From: Hoplostethus atlanticus
Lineage: Eukaryota; Chordata; Actinopteri; Trachichthyiformes; Trachichthyidae
Reading direction: 5' to 3'
Length of the DNA: 64,000 bases
Assembly (NCBI GenBank): GCA_034670405.1
Contig: JAXDDX010000044.1
Location: forward strand, 170,001-234,000
Both the position numbers and the translations under genes were made by a program. Below the pieces are notes generated by a model. The model made no database searches. It had not been told where the DNA came from and was given only the letters and a program-made list of their open reading frames with translations. Below are positions 22,325-33,874 of this stretch, piece after piece (the stretch's first letter is position 1; every line of letters begins with the position of its first letter).

Positions 22325-24330
22325 AAATCAAATCAAATCAAATCACATTTATTTGTATATCCCTTAATCACCGTTACAGTCTCTAAGGGCTTCACAGTGC
22401 CCAACATGTGAAAATAATAAATGATTAGTACACGACATCCCCCAGCCTTAGACCCTCACAGAGGACAAGAAAAACTCCCACAAAACCTTATAGGGAAAAT
22501 TGGGAGAAACCTTGGGAGGGGCTACTCAGAGAGGGATCCCCCTACCAGGACAGTTGGGCGTGCAATAGATGCCGAGTTTGGGCAGGCAGCGTATACACAA
22601 TGCATACAAGTTTATTTTGGTGGGACATCCAGATCTGATGGGGCGGCATCACAGCAACGGCAACTCAGTCAGCGTCATCGTAGGACTACGGGACCACACA
22701 GGCGCCAACACTGCCCAGATAGGAGACCGCAACATCCGCTCAGTCAGCATCGTCCTAGGAGGGGGGACCAACCAGACACCAACTCTGCTGAGCTGCAGCC
22801 TGGAACAGATAGGAGACACACCCACACACACCCATACACACACTCTCACTCACACAGACAAACATGACCAGCGTCAGTGGACAGGAGCAGGTAGACCAGG
22901 AGAATAGGACATGTAGGCAGGATGCTAGTATCCATCGGCAGGACGGCCCTGAGCTAGGATGAGCTAACTGGTCTAGCCTTACTCTGAGAAGAGACTGAGC
23001 CACTCCCTCAAGGCTGGTCAAATGACAGAGAGAATAAATGGGTTTTTAGCCTTGACTTAAAGACTTCGATAGAGCCTGCCTCTCTGATTGAGGCAGGCAG
23101 ACTGTTCCATAGATAGGGAGCCCGGTAAGAAAAGTCTCTGTTACCTGCAGTTTTCTTTTTGACTGCTGGGATAGACAGGTAGCCAGTGTCCTGAGATCTG
23201 AGGGCGCGTGGCGGTTTATATGGTTTAATCAAATCGGATAAATAGGACAGTGCCATCCCATGTAATGATTTATATGTAAGTAAAAGCACCTTAAAGTCAC
23301 ACCTGGCCTGAATTGGTAGCCAGTGTAATGAGGATAGAATGGGAGTTATATGGTCGAATTTCCTAGTTTTCGTCAGGATTCTGGCAGCAGCATTCTGGAC
23401 CAGTTGTAGTTTTTTAGTGCGCCCAGTAGGTAAGCCCGAAAAAAGGACATTGCAATAATCGATTCTTGATGATACAAAGGCATGTACTACAATTTCTGCG
23501 TCTGCCTCTGTTAGCATGGGTCGAACTTTGACAATATTGCGAAGATGATAAAACGCTGTTTTAGTGGTCTCCTTAATGTGCAACTCGAATGAGAGGGTAG
23601 GGTCGAATTTTACCCCAAGGTTTTTAACGTATGGGCTCTGGGAGATTACACAACTATCAAAGTTGAGAGTAGTATTCTCAAATAAGTGTCTATGTCTAGC
23701 TGGTCCCACAATCAGCATCTCAGTTTTGCTGCCATTAAGAAGTAGGAAGTTTAGGGACATCCAATATTTGACCTCTGATAGGCAGGCAATTTTTGGAATT
23801 GGGTGTTATCGGTTGGTTTGACTGGTATGTAAATTTGGGTGTCATCGGCGTAGCAATGGAAGTTAATGCCAAATTTGCGAATGATGCCACCAAGTGGTAG
23901 CATATAGATAGAGAATAGCAGTGGTCCTAGGACAGAGCCTTGTGGGACACCAAAGTCCATATTGCAACACTCTGAGGTCATGTTGTTGTAAAAGACGCAA
24001 TGTGATCTATCAAGTAAATAAGACCTAAACCAAGAAAGGGCTGATCCCCGGATACCAATATAATGTTCAAGACGGTTCAGGAGTATCGTATGATCAATTG
24101 TGTCGAAGGCTGCACTCAGGTCAAGTAGCAATAGTGCTGAGGTTAAGTTGGAGTCAATAACTAACAAAAGGTCATTGACCACTCTCGTGAGTGCAGTTTC
24201 AGTCGAGTGAAAGGATCTAAAGCCAGATTGGAAGGGATCAAGTAGGTTATTTTTTGACAAAAAATCTGTAAGTTGACTGGCTACTGTTCATTCAAGTAAT
24301 TTGGAGAGGAACGGCAGATAGCCTGGTAGG
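22325..24330 (-). mobile_element. defective LINE (L2/CR1-like), 5'-truncated
   Basis: Minus strand. Reverse transcriptase motifs in order: [45 protein letters not shown] and [12 protein letters not shown], then [45 protein letters not shown] and the family end PYLWNSLPASIR. The coding region is broken at about 23755-23800, where the two halves (23751-24260 and 23008-23760) are in different frames, and by a stop near the 5' end. The 3' UTR runs to a TGATT-type tail at 22325-22345. Not capable of movement. Confidence 0.9.
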
Positions 24331-24850
24331 GGATTCAATGGAGTCTCCCACTTCATACTAAATCTAACTACCTGCTGTTAACAAATGCTGACATCACTTA
24401 GAAATGTTGTTTTACCAAGGAAAGGAAGGTTATAATAAAATGACATTAGAATACAAACGCTCAATTGAGCTCACATTGCAGTAGCCATCCTTTTTGTTTA
24501 CCTTTGACTCATTGATCTAGTCCAGGCAATGACAAGCGGTTCAGTGTTGGCAGAGGCCAGGTGATTGGCCCCGCCCCCGGGCCCCACTAGTTTACAGGAC
24601 GTACAAGCTGACAAAACCTGAAGTTACAAACTGCTCCCCTGAGAAAACACTGACAGAAATCCCAGAATTCGTAGCTCTGAAAATGAAGCACTGAAATCTA
24701 ACGATGTCATTACATGTAATCATTAATTAGACTAGACCACAACGCACAACGCCGTGGATTTCACATGCACACACAGCAGGCAGCTTTGTAACCTAGCAAC
24801 CAGCATGGGAAAGTCAGGGTTTTATCGTCTAACCCATGCAGAGACGTGTT

Positions 24851-24853
<3 letters not shown>

Positions 24854-24900
<47 letters not shown>
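24854..24900. repeat. (CA)n microsatellite
   Basis: About 23 CA units. Confidence 0.95.
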
Positions 24901-24903
<3 letters not shown>

Positions 24904-25052
24904 GTCCGAACCTGTCAACAAAGGGTTCAAAGGTTTTGATTCACACATACACAGTTATAGTAGTACAAAAGTGCAGTGAAATGTGTGGTGGCATGCTCTG
25001 AAACGCTATGCTAAGGTAGAAAAGGGGGCTAAACTAGCAGATATTTGGAGAG

Positions 25053-25054
<2 letters not shown>

Positions 25055-25102
<48 letters not shown>
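25055..25102. repeat. (TG)n microsatellite
   Basis: About 24 TG units. Confidence 0.95.
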
Positions 25103-25105
<3 letters not shown>

Positions 25106-28100
25106 CATGATGGGAAGTATTCCAGTTGACATTACATTAACCCTTAATCTGTCACAGTAATGCAGGATGCCAAGGCCTTTCACTCTGTGTAGGCAGAATG
25201 GATATCTTCCTTTGCCTATCTCTGTATCACTAACCTTTCCTCGCTGTCTTTCGCCCCCTTTTCCGCTCACCTTTCTCGTCTCCTGCCGCCATCTCTTCCT
25301 ACACCCTCCTCCACCACACCCCCCTACCCCTTATTCTGGACACTTTTAATACAAAAGGACCACAACAACAGAGGTGACACTGGTACCAATTGGCTGTCAA
25401 TGACCCTTATTTGACCTCTGCAGTATTTGTCCTGCTTTGTTTTTTTCATGAACCCACCCCAACACACACTGTACATCTCTCTCTTTCTCTCTCTCTCGCT
25501 CTCGTTTTTGCCCTTGTGTCTCCCTCTGCCTCTCATGTACATCTTCAATCCTCTATTTGTTTCTCTTTCCTCCTCATTCATTCATCATTCTGTCTCTCTC
25601 TCTCTCTTTCTCTCTCGCCCATGGTCTCCTGGGTCCCTTGTCGCCCTGCTTCATCCCCCCAGATCAGGTGGATTAACTGTTCCCTGTCAGTTTTGTAGCA
25701 ACACGAGCCAGAAGACACATTAATAATATACTGAAACAATCAATAGAGATGTTGCCTGAAGGAAATATATTAAGTTTCAATCTCAGACAGAAGTGGGCAC
25801 GGCAGGTCTGCGCCGTCAGTTGTGACCACATGCTTCAGTCACTGTAATTCTGTTCTGTCATTATTTTGCTTTTCTTTCGTGCTGTTTTCAGAGTGCAACC
25901 CTTGAGTCAGTGTGCTGCTCTGTATCAATGTAGGCTACAGCTGAATGACTGACACTGCTGGACCCTCCGACCCTCAGTCTCATCGCCTGGTCAGCATTCC
26001 TCACTCCTACAGGGAGAACTACCTCTGCTCCTCAGCCCTCCCATCTTCCACTTGTCTTTGATTAGCTGACCTGCTGATCTGCCTCTATCCTGATCCCCAA
26101 AGTAATATTCAGATGATTATCTGGACACAACGCTGAGTGTGCGCTTGTGTGTGTGGCATGCGCACTGTATGTGCTGGGCAAGTTTAATGTGGAGTTAATC
26201 CTGGTGTGATTTCTTTTGGTTGGTTTACTATATGTTTGGCTGTCAGTACAGCGTCCTGTAAACCAGATTTAAAAAAGCTCCACGCAACATCTTTACATTG
26301 ACTTGAAATCCCATCCTGGTCTTCATACATCTCTCTCTCTCTCTGTCTAACTCTCCTCTTCTCTGTACATCTGTTTCTATCTCAATCCATATATTTCACA
26401 ATTTGTATCTCTCTCTTGCTTGCTCTCTGTCTGGGAATCATGTTTGGATGTGGCTGTGTTCTCTGCCCCCTCCTGCTCCACCATATGTTTTCTACCCAGG
26501 ATGCTTCACTGCAAGGGTCACTGAAGAGCAGAAAAGGTTATCTGGCACAGCCTCCTTTGGCAGCATCCATTCACCCTTTCACAAAACTAACTGAAAGTCG
26601 GCTCTGCGTCGTCCAACCACCCTAGCGCTACGCTCCTTTCTCCTCCCCTTCCTCCCTCTCCAGAAACCAATCACTAACCATTTCCCTCTATTTGTACCCC
26701 CTCAGCTTCTGCCATGTTTCTGTCATTTCAGCTGCCTAACCACACCACACTGATGCACCACCTCCTCCCCCGCCACCACCAGCATCACGGCTCCATCAGA
26801 TATCCAGAAGGGTGAGATCTTCAGCCCCTGGGAGCTTCACCCTATCGCTGGATACCTCTTGGAGTCTACGCCAAACCTATGCTCATGCTTATTTCTCATG
26901 CTGTTAATAAATGTTAATAATTGTAATCCTAGCCTCTCGTGATTGAACTGTATTTGAACTTGTTACCCCCCCAAACACACACACACACACACACCACCTC
27001 CCACTCCACTCCCGCAATCCAAATCCAGTGATTCATTTATTTCTCTTTCTCATTTACTCTCTTCTTAAACGCACCCATACACACAAACACAGAGAGTCTA
27101 AGTCACTATTTTTCAGTTTAAACTTTCTCATTCATCCCGTCTGCCAGCTCCGTAGAATCACTTCACCGGGAATACCATTTTAATCTGCTCTGTGTCATTT
27201 TAATCTAATCTATTTGCCAGCGCAGACAGATGCTTTGCTGTGGTAACTCCATCAAATGAGGACACGTGTACCCTGGCGTAGTAACTGACTAACTGCCTCT
27301 TTCACATTCATCACTATCCTCCAAGACCTTATCTCTCACTATACTGCCTCCTCAAAGAAACACACTTGTGCCAAACTTGATGCTGTGCAATCTTCTCCTC
27401 ACCATATCACTATCAGGGTGGAAAATGTCTAGATAATCATTATCTTCAGCAATTTTCTCATTTAGTGACAAGCCAAACATCAATGCTTTCACCAACCCTT
27501 CTATTTTCCTCTCTCGCTGCAGCTCTGCTCTCCAGCCTCCAACCTGCCGTATTGATTAGCTTTCTCTCGGCAGCGGAGCTCAGTGCCGAGGGGTCCAACC
27601 CTCCTTGTTAAAACTATTCTGGGATTATAACACCACAACACTCCCCTGAACTTCTCATGACAGCACGTGAAGTAGTGTTCCTAGTGGATCAAATCAATCA
27701 TCCACCAAACCATCAAATCTCATTTGCCCTGCAGCAGTAATTCATCGGAAAATGCAGAATGCCAGTTTGACAAAGGTTGAAATCAATTCTCCTCTTGGCC
27801 TTGATGATTGTAAGGAGAAAGCTTGAGTGGAAGTAATTCTGACTCACCTTTCTCTTGACCTGTGAACACCATTGTCTCTTGTGCTAATTTTCTATTGATT
27901 TGATCATAGGCACAACAAGGCCTGTATTGTATTGTAGAAGAGCGAGGCAACCGGACGGCCTTATATGTTATGTGTATGTTATGTGCTGAGCTATCAACAC
28001 TGAATAAAACAGATGATTTTACCACTCATAGTAAGAAACTAAGCTATATACCTCTTAATAGCTCACCATGACAGGAAAAACTGATGAAGCAGGATCAGTT

Positions 28101-28234
28101 TAAGTACTTTAAGTAATTAAGCAAGTAAAAAATGGCACACATAAGATATACGAATACAGCAAGAATATACAGACACATGCAGATATATGTACACAGTCAA
28201 GTGGGATATGGAATATACACAATATGCATGGTTT

Positions 28235-29641
28235 CAATGTGCACAAGCTCTGACCCGCCCCTCGCGTTGTGCTTCTTTTGTGTGGAGAAATGAGCTAACA
28301 GTTGTATGAAGCCAGCCCACCTCCAGAGACATCTCACCACAAAACATCGATGTGTTGTCGGTAAGCCACCAGGTTTTTAAGAGAAAACTTGCAGACTTCA
28401 AATCATCCCAAGAAGTGATGCGAAAAGCCTCCACAACATCAAAATCCGCCAAAGCACTCGTGGCTTATTGCTCGTAGCTAAAGCTAAAAAGCCTTTCACC
28501 ACAGCTGAAGCCTCCAGCCGCTGTTGTATTGGCTGAGACTATGCTGGATAAAACTTCAGCAAACTAAAAACTGTGCCTTTGTCAAATGATACAGTTAGCC
28601 GCAGAATAGATACAATGAGCACATCGTTGATCAAGTTGTGGTAAAACTTCGAACTCGCAAGAGTTTGGAAGGGAAAACAACTAGGGAGGACAATTTTATT
28701 GGTATTTATGCATTCTTCTGTGAAAAAGGTCTGGAAATCCTGCACCAGTATCTGCACTGACGCATCCTTGTCAATGGCAGCCCATGTGAAAGGGCTCTTA
28801 GTGCAAGTTAGAAAGAACCCAGATGTGCAGTAAAATCACTCCATCATACACAGGGAACGGTAATTAACCTCATTCAGTCAGGGCCACATACAACTGTTAC
28901 TACACACAGACGTGCACTGGCTCTCCTGAGGGGAAAATACTGAACAGGCTGTTTGAACAACGATCTGATGTGCACAGCTCTCTGTCAGATCACAGCTCTC
29001 CCCATGCTACCTTTCTTGAGGACACAGACCGGCATGCAACACTATCCTATCTTGCAGATAAATTCAGCAAACTGAACAAAGGGCAAAGGGCACTAACATC
29101 CTGAACCTGTATGGTGGTTTTCTCAAGCATGCAGAGCAGTTGGGGAATTTCACCTCCTTACCTCAGGTGGATGCTTTCCTCTCCAATGAGGGTGTGGAGA
29201 GATATCCAGCAACAGAAGCAAGCTTCCTGCCAGTCATCAGGAAAAAGTCTTGAATATATGAAGTTTGAGAGACTCAGACTCACACAGTTTTGTGAAGAAA
29301 GAACACCCTGAGCTGGGTAAGGAAGCTTTGGAGCAACTACGACCCAGATCAAAACAAAGCAAAGAAAGACACTATGTTTGGAAAAGAGTGTCGCAGTTGC
29401 CTCCCTGCCCCCCAGAATGACAAATGGGCTTGTGCATCCGTGAAGCACAAGCCCTTGTAAAAGTGACACATTTTTATTTAATGTTCATGTTTACACCGCC
29501 AGATAACATGCACATACATTATTTATGTTCATTTCCCGTTTTTTCCTCCCCAAAATGTTTCGTGCTGGTGAAGGGGGTATTCGGTTGAAAACATATCTCA
29601 GAGGGGGGTACACAAGTAAATAAAAGTTTGAGAACCACTGG
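28235..29641 (+). pseudogene. decayed hAT transposase (ZBED/SCAND3-like)
   Basis: Plus-strand frames give KPAHLQRHLTTKH, a BED-type zinc-finger end, then a conserved lead into the hAT domain (LKKPFTTAEASS), all broken by stops and frameshifts. The downstream piece LADKFSKLN is typical of the same family. The right end TTTGAGAACCACTGG at 29628-29642 is a hAT terminal repeat like that of the MITE at 3740-4049; I found no left end, so it is 5'-truncated. Confidence 0.7.
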
Positions 29642-30595
29642 CTCTAGAGTATATAGTGGATAAAAAAGGAATGTTCTTAAATAAACAGAGAGAGAGACCA
29701 GAGATTAGGTGCGAATCGAGGGAATGTATACCTACCATGGCCTCACATCTCTTTCTCCTCTCCTTTTTTTCTTTTATCCCTTGATCTATAACTGTACATC
29801 ATCCTGCAGCCTGCAGAGACACTCAACCTCTAGTCACCTTGACCAGACCCTGTAAAACCGGTGAATGCTCTGTGCTTGTGTGTTTGTGTGCCCATGTGTA
29901 TGTGTGTATATGCATATGTATGTGCAAGTATGTGTGTATGTGTGTGCATGTATATATGTGTATGTGTGTGTGCAACATATCTGTGCATGCGCGTGTATCT
30001 GGGCTGAGCATGTGAATGTCTGTGTTGGGTTTTTTCTGTAAACGCATTGCTGGACTGAGCAAGTTGGGTTGTCTGGGTTTGTTCGGAAGGAGGAATGTTG
30101 TCTGACCTATTATCAGCCACCGAACACAAAGGTGAAACACGTCGTATAGATCCCTCTATTACTGTATCACCACTTCTCTCTCTTTAAACCAAGGTCTAGC
30201 CTGTTGGGTCTTCTTTAGTGTGTGTGTGTGTCAGAGATGAAGTGGAGCACCTAAACCCAGTTTACCCACCTAGATTCATAGATATCATAGTATATATATA
30301 TAGTATAGTATATTATCAAACTGATGTAAGGGAAAAAGCATATCCATTTTATCCATGTGTATACATGTGTATGTATGTCTGTGCACGCATGCCTGTGTCA
30401 GAGGTATAGTGGGATTAAAGATGGATTAATGTTAATTCTAATAAAATAGAGATCCTATCTTCCCATTCCACTGGTAATCCCTGACCTTCCTAATCCCCAC
30501 TGCTGCTGAAGAACCCAGGGGCCACAGTGGGATCCAGCAAGGCATCCACAACTCTTCATCTATTTCTCTCTCTGATGCTATCCTCCATGTCTCTG

Positions 30596-30638
<43 letters not shown>

Positions 30639-31080
30639 TTTCTCTTCTTCATCTCTTCACTCTCTTTCTCCTTCATCTTTTCTACCATGTTCTACCCATC
30701 AATAGCTGTCTCATCCCCCATTTTCTCTTGTTTATTCTTTTCCCAAATCCCTTTCCATCTCAACCCCCCCCCCCCACCACCACCACACACACACACGCAC
30801 ACGCACACGCACACATACACTTCACCTCACCATACACCACTTGGGTCCAGAGTTCACAAGATTATGCCTTTTGGTCTTCCAGCCAACTGCCATCTGGGAG
30901 CTGTATGCCATGATTTATTAAAGACATCACCACTGAGTTCTGTGAACATATCGGTCTCAAAAAATATTTCATGTTCTAAAAAATATTAAAATGTAAAGGA
31001 ACAGTGACATCTGGTTTCATATGAAGACTAACTATTGTAAACTGCCTCAAAAACAGTAGGTAGTTTAAGTCACAAGTTTA
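29642..31080. other. intergenic sequence
   Basis: GT/AT-rich tract 29875-29990, CT run 30599-30635, poly-C/CA tract 30765-30825. No gene recognised. Confidence 0.5.
30599..30636. repeat. (CT)n microsatellite
   Basis: About 18 CT units. Confidence 0.95.
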
Positions 31081-31153
31081 AGAAACAGAGGTTCAATTCC
31101 CAATGCTATTGAAATCTCCTTTCAATAGCATTGGGAATTGAACCTCTGTTTCT
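31081..31153. repeat. perfect 34-bp inverted repeat with 5-base loop
   Basis: Left arm 31081-31114 and right arm 31120-31153 are exact reverse complements; the loop is TCTCC. Each arm contains GGTTCAATTCC, a perfect tRNA B-box consensus, so the arms may derive from a SINE. A transcript would form a long hairpin. Confidence 0.95.
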
Positions 31154-31917
31154 CTGCGTATTTTTAATAAATTCAGAATTTTAAAAAAAGAAATAATTTG
31201 AAGATGTGAAATTTATGTCTAATATAATGTATATACAAAGAGACAATGCTTAAATTATTTTTTACTAGATGGTACTACACATTAATATAAAGTAAAGAAC
31301 TACTTTTTCATTTAGAGAACTGATATTTCAGTTAATATGTTATGTTATGTTGAGAATCAGTTTTGAAGTGGTTCTGCAGAGATCGGGATGAAAGACAGAG
31401 AACAGAAGCACCTCTCACTGTAAGCATTCTCTAATGGTTTAATGTTTGAACAAAAAAGCAGCAAAACAAAAAAACAGCTGGAATCCCCAAACCAAAAATC
31501 TCTGATGAAGAAAAACCAATATTGTTTTAAAGTACCCCTGATTATCAAAAGTGTACCCACGCTCTACCGGCACTCTCCTCTTTGTCTGTACGGTTTTTGA
31601 AGAGTGTGTCATTTTTTGTCCCTATCAAACCTGTCAAAGGGGCATTCTGGGACAAGGATGAGCTCACTAAACCAGTCTGTTTACTCAGGATAGGCATGGC
31701 AGTGATGGATGTCAGGCATAGATTGGTTGGTGCATGAGATTTCTATCACCCTTCACTGTCACATAACTGATTCATATCTTTCTCAAAGAAATACTTCAGA
31801 TTAAAATGTGGTTCCCTTTTCCACCTTTAGTTTCCACCTTTAGCTAACTGGAGTCAAACATATGTGACCGGCGTGTAGGAGCAGGTAGTAGTAAGTTTAT
31901 AATTTGGAGCGACAACG

Positions 31918-31981
31918 CCACCTTGAAGATGTTAACTCAAGGAATTATTATAGATTCCTTGAGTTAACATCTTCAAGGTGG
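31918..31981. repeat. perfect 28-bp inverted repeat with 8-base loop
   Basis: Arms 31918-31945 and 31954-31981 are exact reverse complements (CCACCTTGAAGATGTTAACT...). Near one end of the candidate LTR. Confidence 0.95.
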
Positions 31982-32105
31982 GTTCCCCTCATTAAGAAAT
32001 GCACAGGTAAGTCAATGAGGAGCTGAGACGTGAATTTTCAACAAAGTAATTTGCACATTTATTATAAAAGACAGAGGGAATAATAATAGTTCTTGCTAAA
32101 AGACA

Positions 32106-32204
32106 ACACATTTATTGGTTTCCTAAAAACAGACTAAAACACATTTATTGGTTTCCTAAAAACAGACTAAAACACATTTATTGGTTTCCTAAAAACAGAC
32201 TAAT
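32106..32204. repeat. three tandem 33-bp units
   Basis: Unit begins ACACATTTATTGGTTTCCTA; copies start at 32106, 32139 and 32172 and are identical over their length. Each holds AATAAA on the minus strand. Confidence 0.95.
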
Positions 32205-32886
32205 AAAAATGGCTACTGACTACCACAAACAGAACCAGTATTCGGTTAGACTAGGCCAGTGGACAACGACCAATTGCAGAGAGGTAGGCTGAATACCTAG
32301 GTGGCTAGGCCACTCACCTTCCACGCACGTGGTGCCCAAGATCACACACACACACACACCGCAAGATTAAGGGAGGCGTTCACCCCGTGAGGGAAGCGTA
32401 TTACCACTACAGATAACAGTCGTGACGTGAAGGTGAGGGCAGGCCAACCACCACCACCACCAGTACCCTCCTAAGCAGGCTGGTGCGCACAGCTAGGCCT
32501 CGAAACAAACACACTTCAAAACATACATTTCACTGGTGTGGGGAGTACAGTACCCAACCTATAACCACCCTCAACACAAAAGAAAGAGAAAACAATAACC
32601 TAAACAAAGCAGCAGTAGGGTCTGTTAGGGGAGGTTTGCAGGGGGTAGATTGTCACGCAGAAGGACCTCATCTATGCCTCTACAATGGAGTTAAGACCAT
32701 GCCCAGAGAAATACCACGCGAACCTGGATACCAGCTACCTTGCCACAGGGAGGAGTCATGCACAGCCAGAGAGCATAGCCCTATCCACCGCTTATATACC
32801 CTAAATCCTAATTGGGAAAACCTGTGGATGGGAGTGGCTGTGGAGAGGCCCACCCCCTGCTGTGCCATTCCAGCTGGCTACACATA

Positions 32887-33725
32887 GATCACCCAATTTT
32901 AGCCACAACTACAGTCGTTTCCAGTTGGTTTCAGAATTGATTCAAAAGACATTTAACTTTTTCAGTATATTTTAAAACATTAGAAAACAGTAGGACTCTA
33001 GTAGTTAAGATAGCATATGGTGACTGTCAGGGGAAAACCTCCTCAACTTGTCCAATGTCAAATGAGAAATACAGCCTTGTTTTTGGCATGGCCACCATGT
33101 AGATGAAAGGACTTCAGAAACCCAAGCATTGTATAGTTTATAGAGGAGCATGTCATTTTTCAATTGAAGTTAAAATATGAAAATCACCAAGTTGGAGTAA
33201 TGAGGTTTTCACATGACGACAACGATGTTTATCCAAAAGTAGGGTTGAGGGTTAGGGTGCAATGGTATTTCTGTCCATGCCTCTTCACCTTCAATCATGT
33301 TTCCAGCCTGTTCTCATATCAAGTTAGTAGTTTTAGTTACAAAAAGTAAGGCACCTACATTTCTTTGACGTAGAAATAGTCTGGTGGAAAGTCACCTCCC
33401 TTCAACTCTGGTGACCTGGGTTTGAATCCTGACTGATAGTCTTCATTTTCAGCATTTTTCTTATTAACTTTAAACTTAGCCCTAACCTTAACCAAAGTAG
33501 TTTAGGTATATTATGAATGACTGTAGGTTAAGGGCTGTAGATACATTGCACCATTCTTACAACATATGAAGGTACAACTTAAACATCTGCAAAATATCAG
33601 TGCTGAAGCAAAAACTTGATTCATTAGTCTCCAGTACATAGACCTTGCTCTACAATCTGATTTAGTGATGAATGAAAAATGTACATAACAGAAGGTATTG
33701 GCAGGAGTTTAAAGCACTCCTTTTC
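32887..33725. other. downstream flank of GIMAP gene
   Basis: No exon seen. 33395-33440 has a B-box-like GGGTTTGAATCCTG and 33470-33500 an AACCTTAACC-type stretch, suggesting an old SINE. The GIMAP 3' UTR should lie in the right part. Confidence 0.35.
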
Positions 33726-33874
33726 TTATTCCTTCTTCTCCTCATGATCAAAGCTGATGTTAGAGCCTGTTCCATATCCGGACTTTGCAGAATGTATTCC
33801 TTTCAGCCATGAGGCCACGTTTTGCCGAGATCTCAGCAACTCATCACTACCTTGCCCTGAGATCACACTTGCAT
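33726..33874 (-). CDS. GIMAP terminal exon
   Basis: Acceptor TTCACCATAG, phase 1, 49 codons to TAA (33726-33728). Encodes DASVISGQGSDELLRSRQNV then ASWLKGIHSAKSGYGTGSNI and ends FDHEEKKE. Hydrophilic, no tail anchor. Confidence 0.7.

Larger units (their letters stand above)
24331..28234. other. gene-poor interval
   Basis: No exon of a known gene recognised on either strand. CA at 24854-24900, TG at 25055-25101, CT-rich 25470-25620 and CT 26330-26350. Short open frames here have low-complexity or unmatched peptides. Confidence 0.5.
31863..32882 (-). mobile_element. candidate solo LTR, minus orientation
   Basis: Starts TGTGACC and ends GGCTACA (TG...CA form) with a 4-bp duplication CATA at 31859-31862 and 32883-32886. 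Read on the minus strand it has a TATA box (GGTATATAAGCGG, about 32786-32798) near its 5' end and at least four AATAAA signals downstream (32057-32190). No internal retroelement coding sequence flanks it, so it would be a solo LTR. It carries a 28-bp hairpin and a 3 x 33-bp repeat. The superfamily cannot be told from this. Confidence 0.4.

Noticed and set aside
22421..22867. 148-codon open frame on the plus strand
   Set aside because: It is antisense to the 3' untranslated part of the LINE at 22325-24330.
32483..32887. 134-codon open frame
   Set aside because: No recognisable domain and it lies inside the candidate solo LTR; more likely non-coding.
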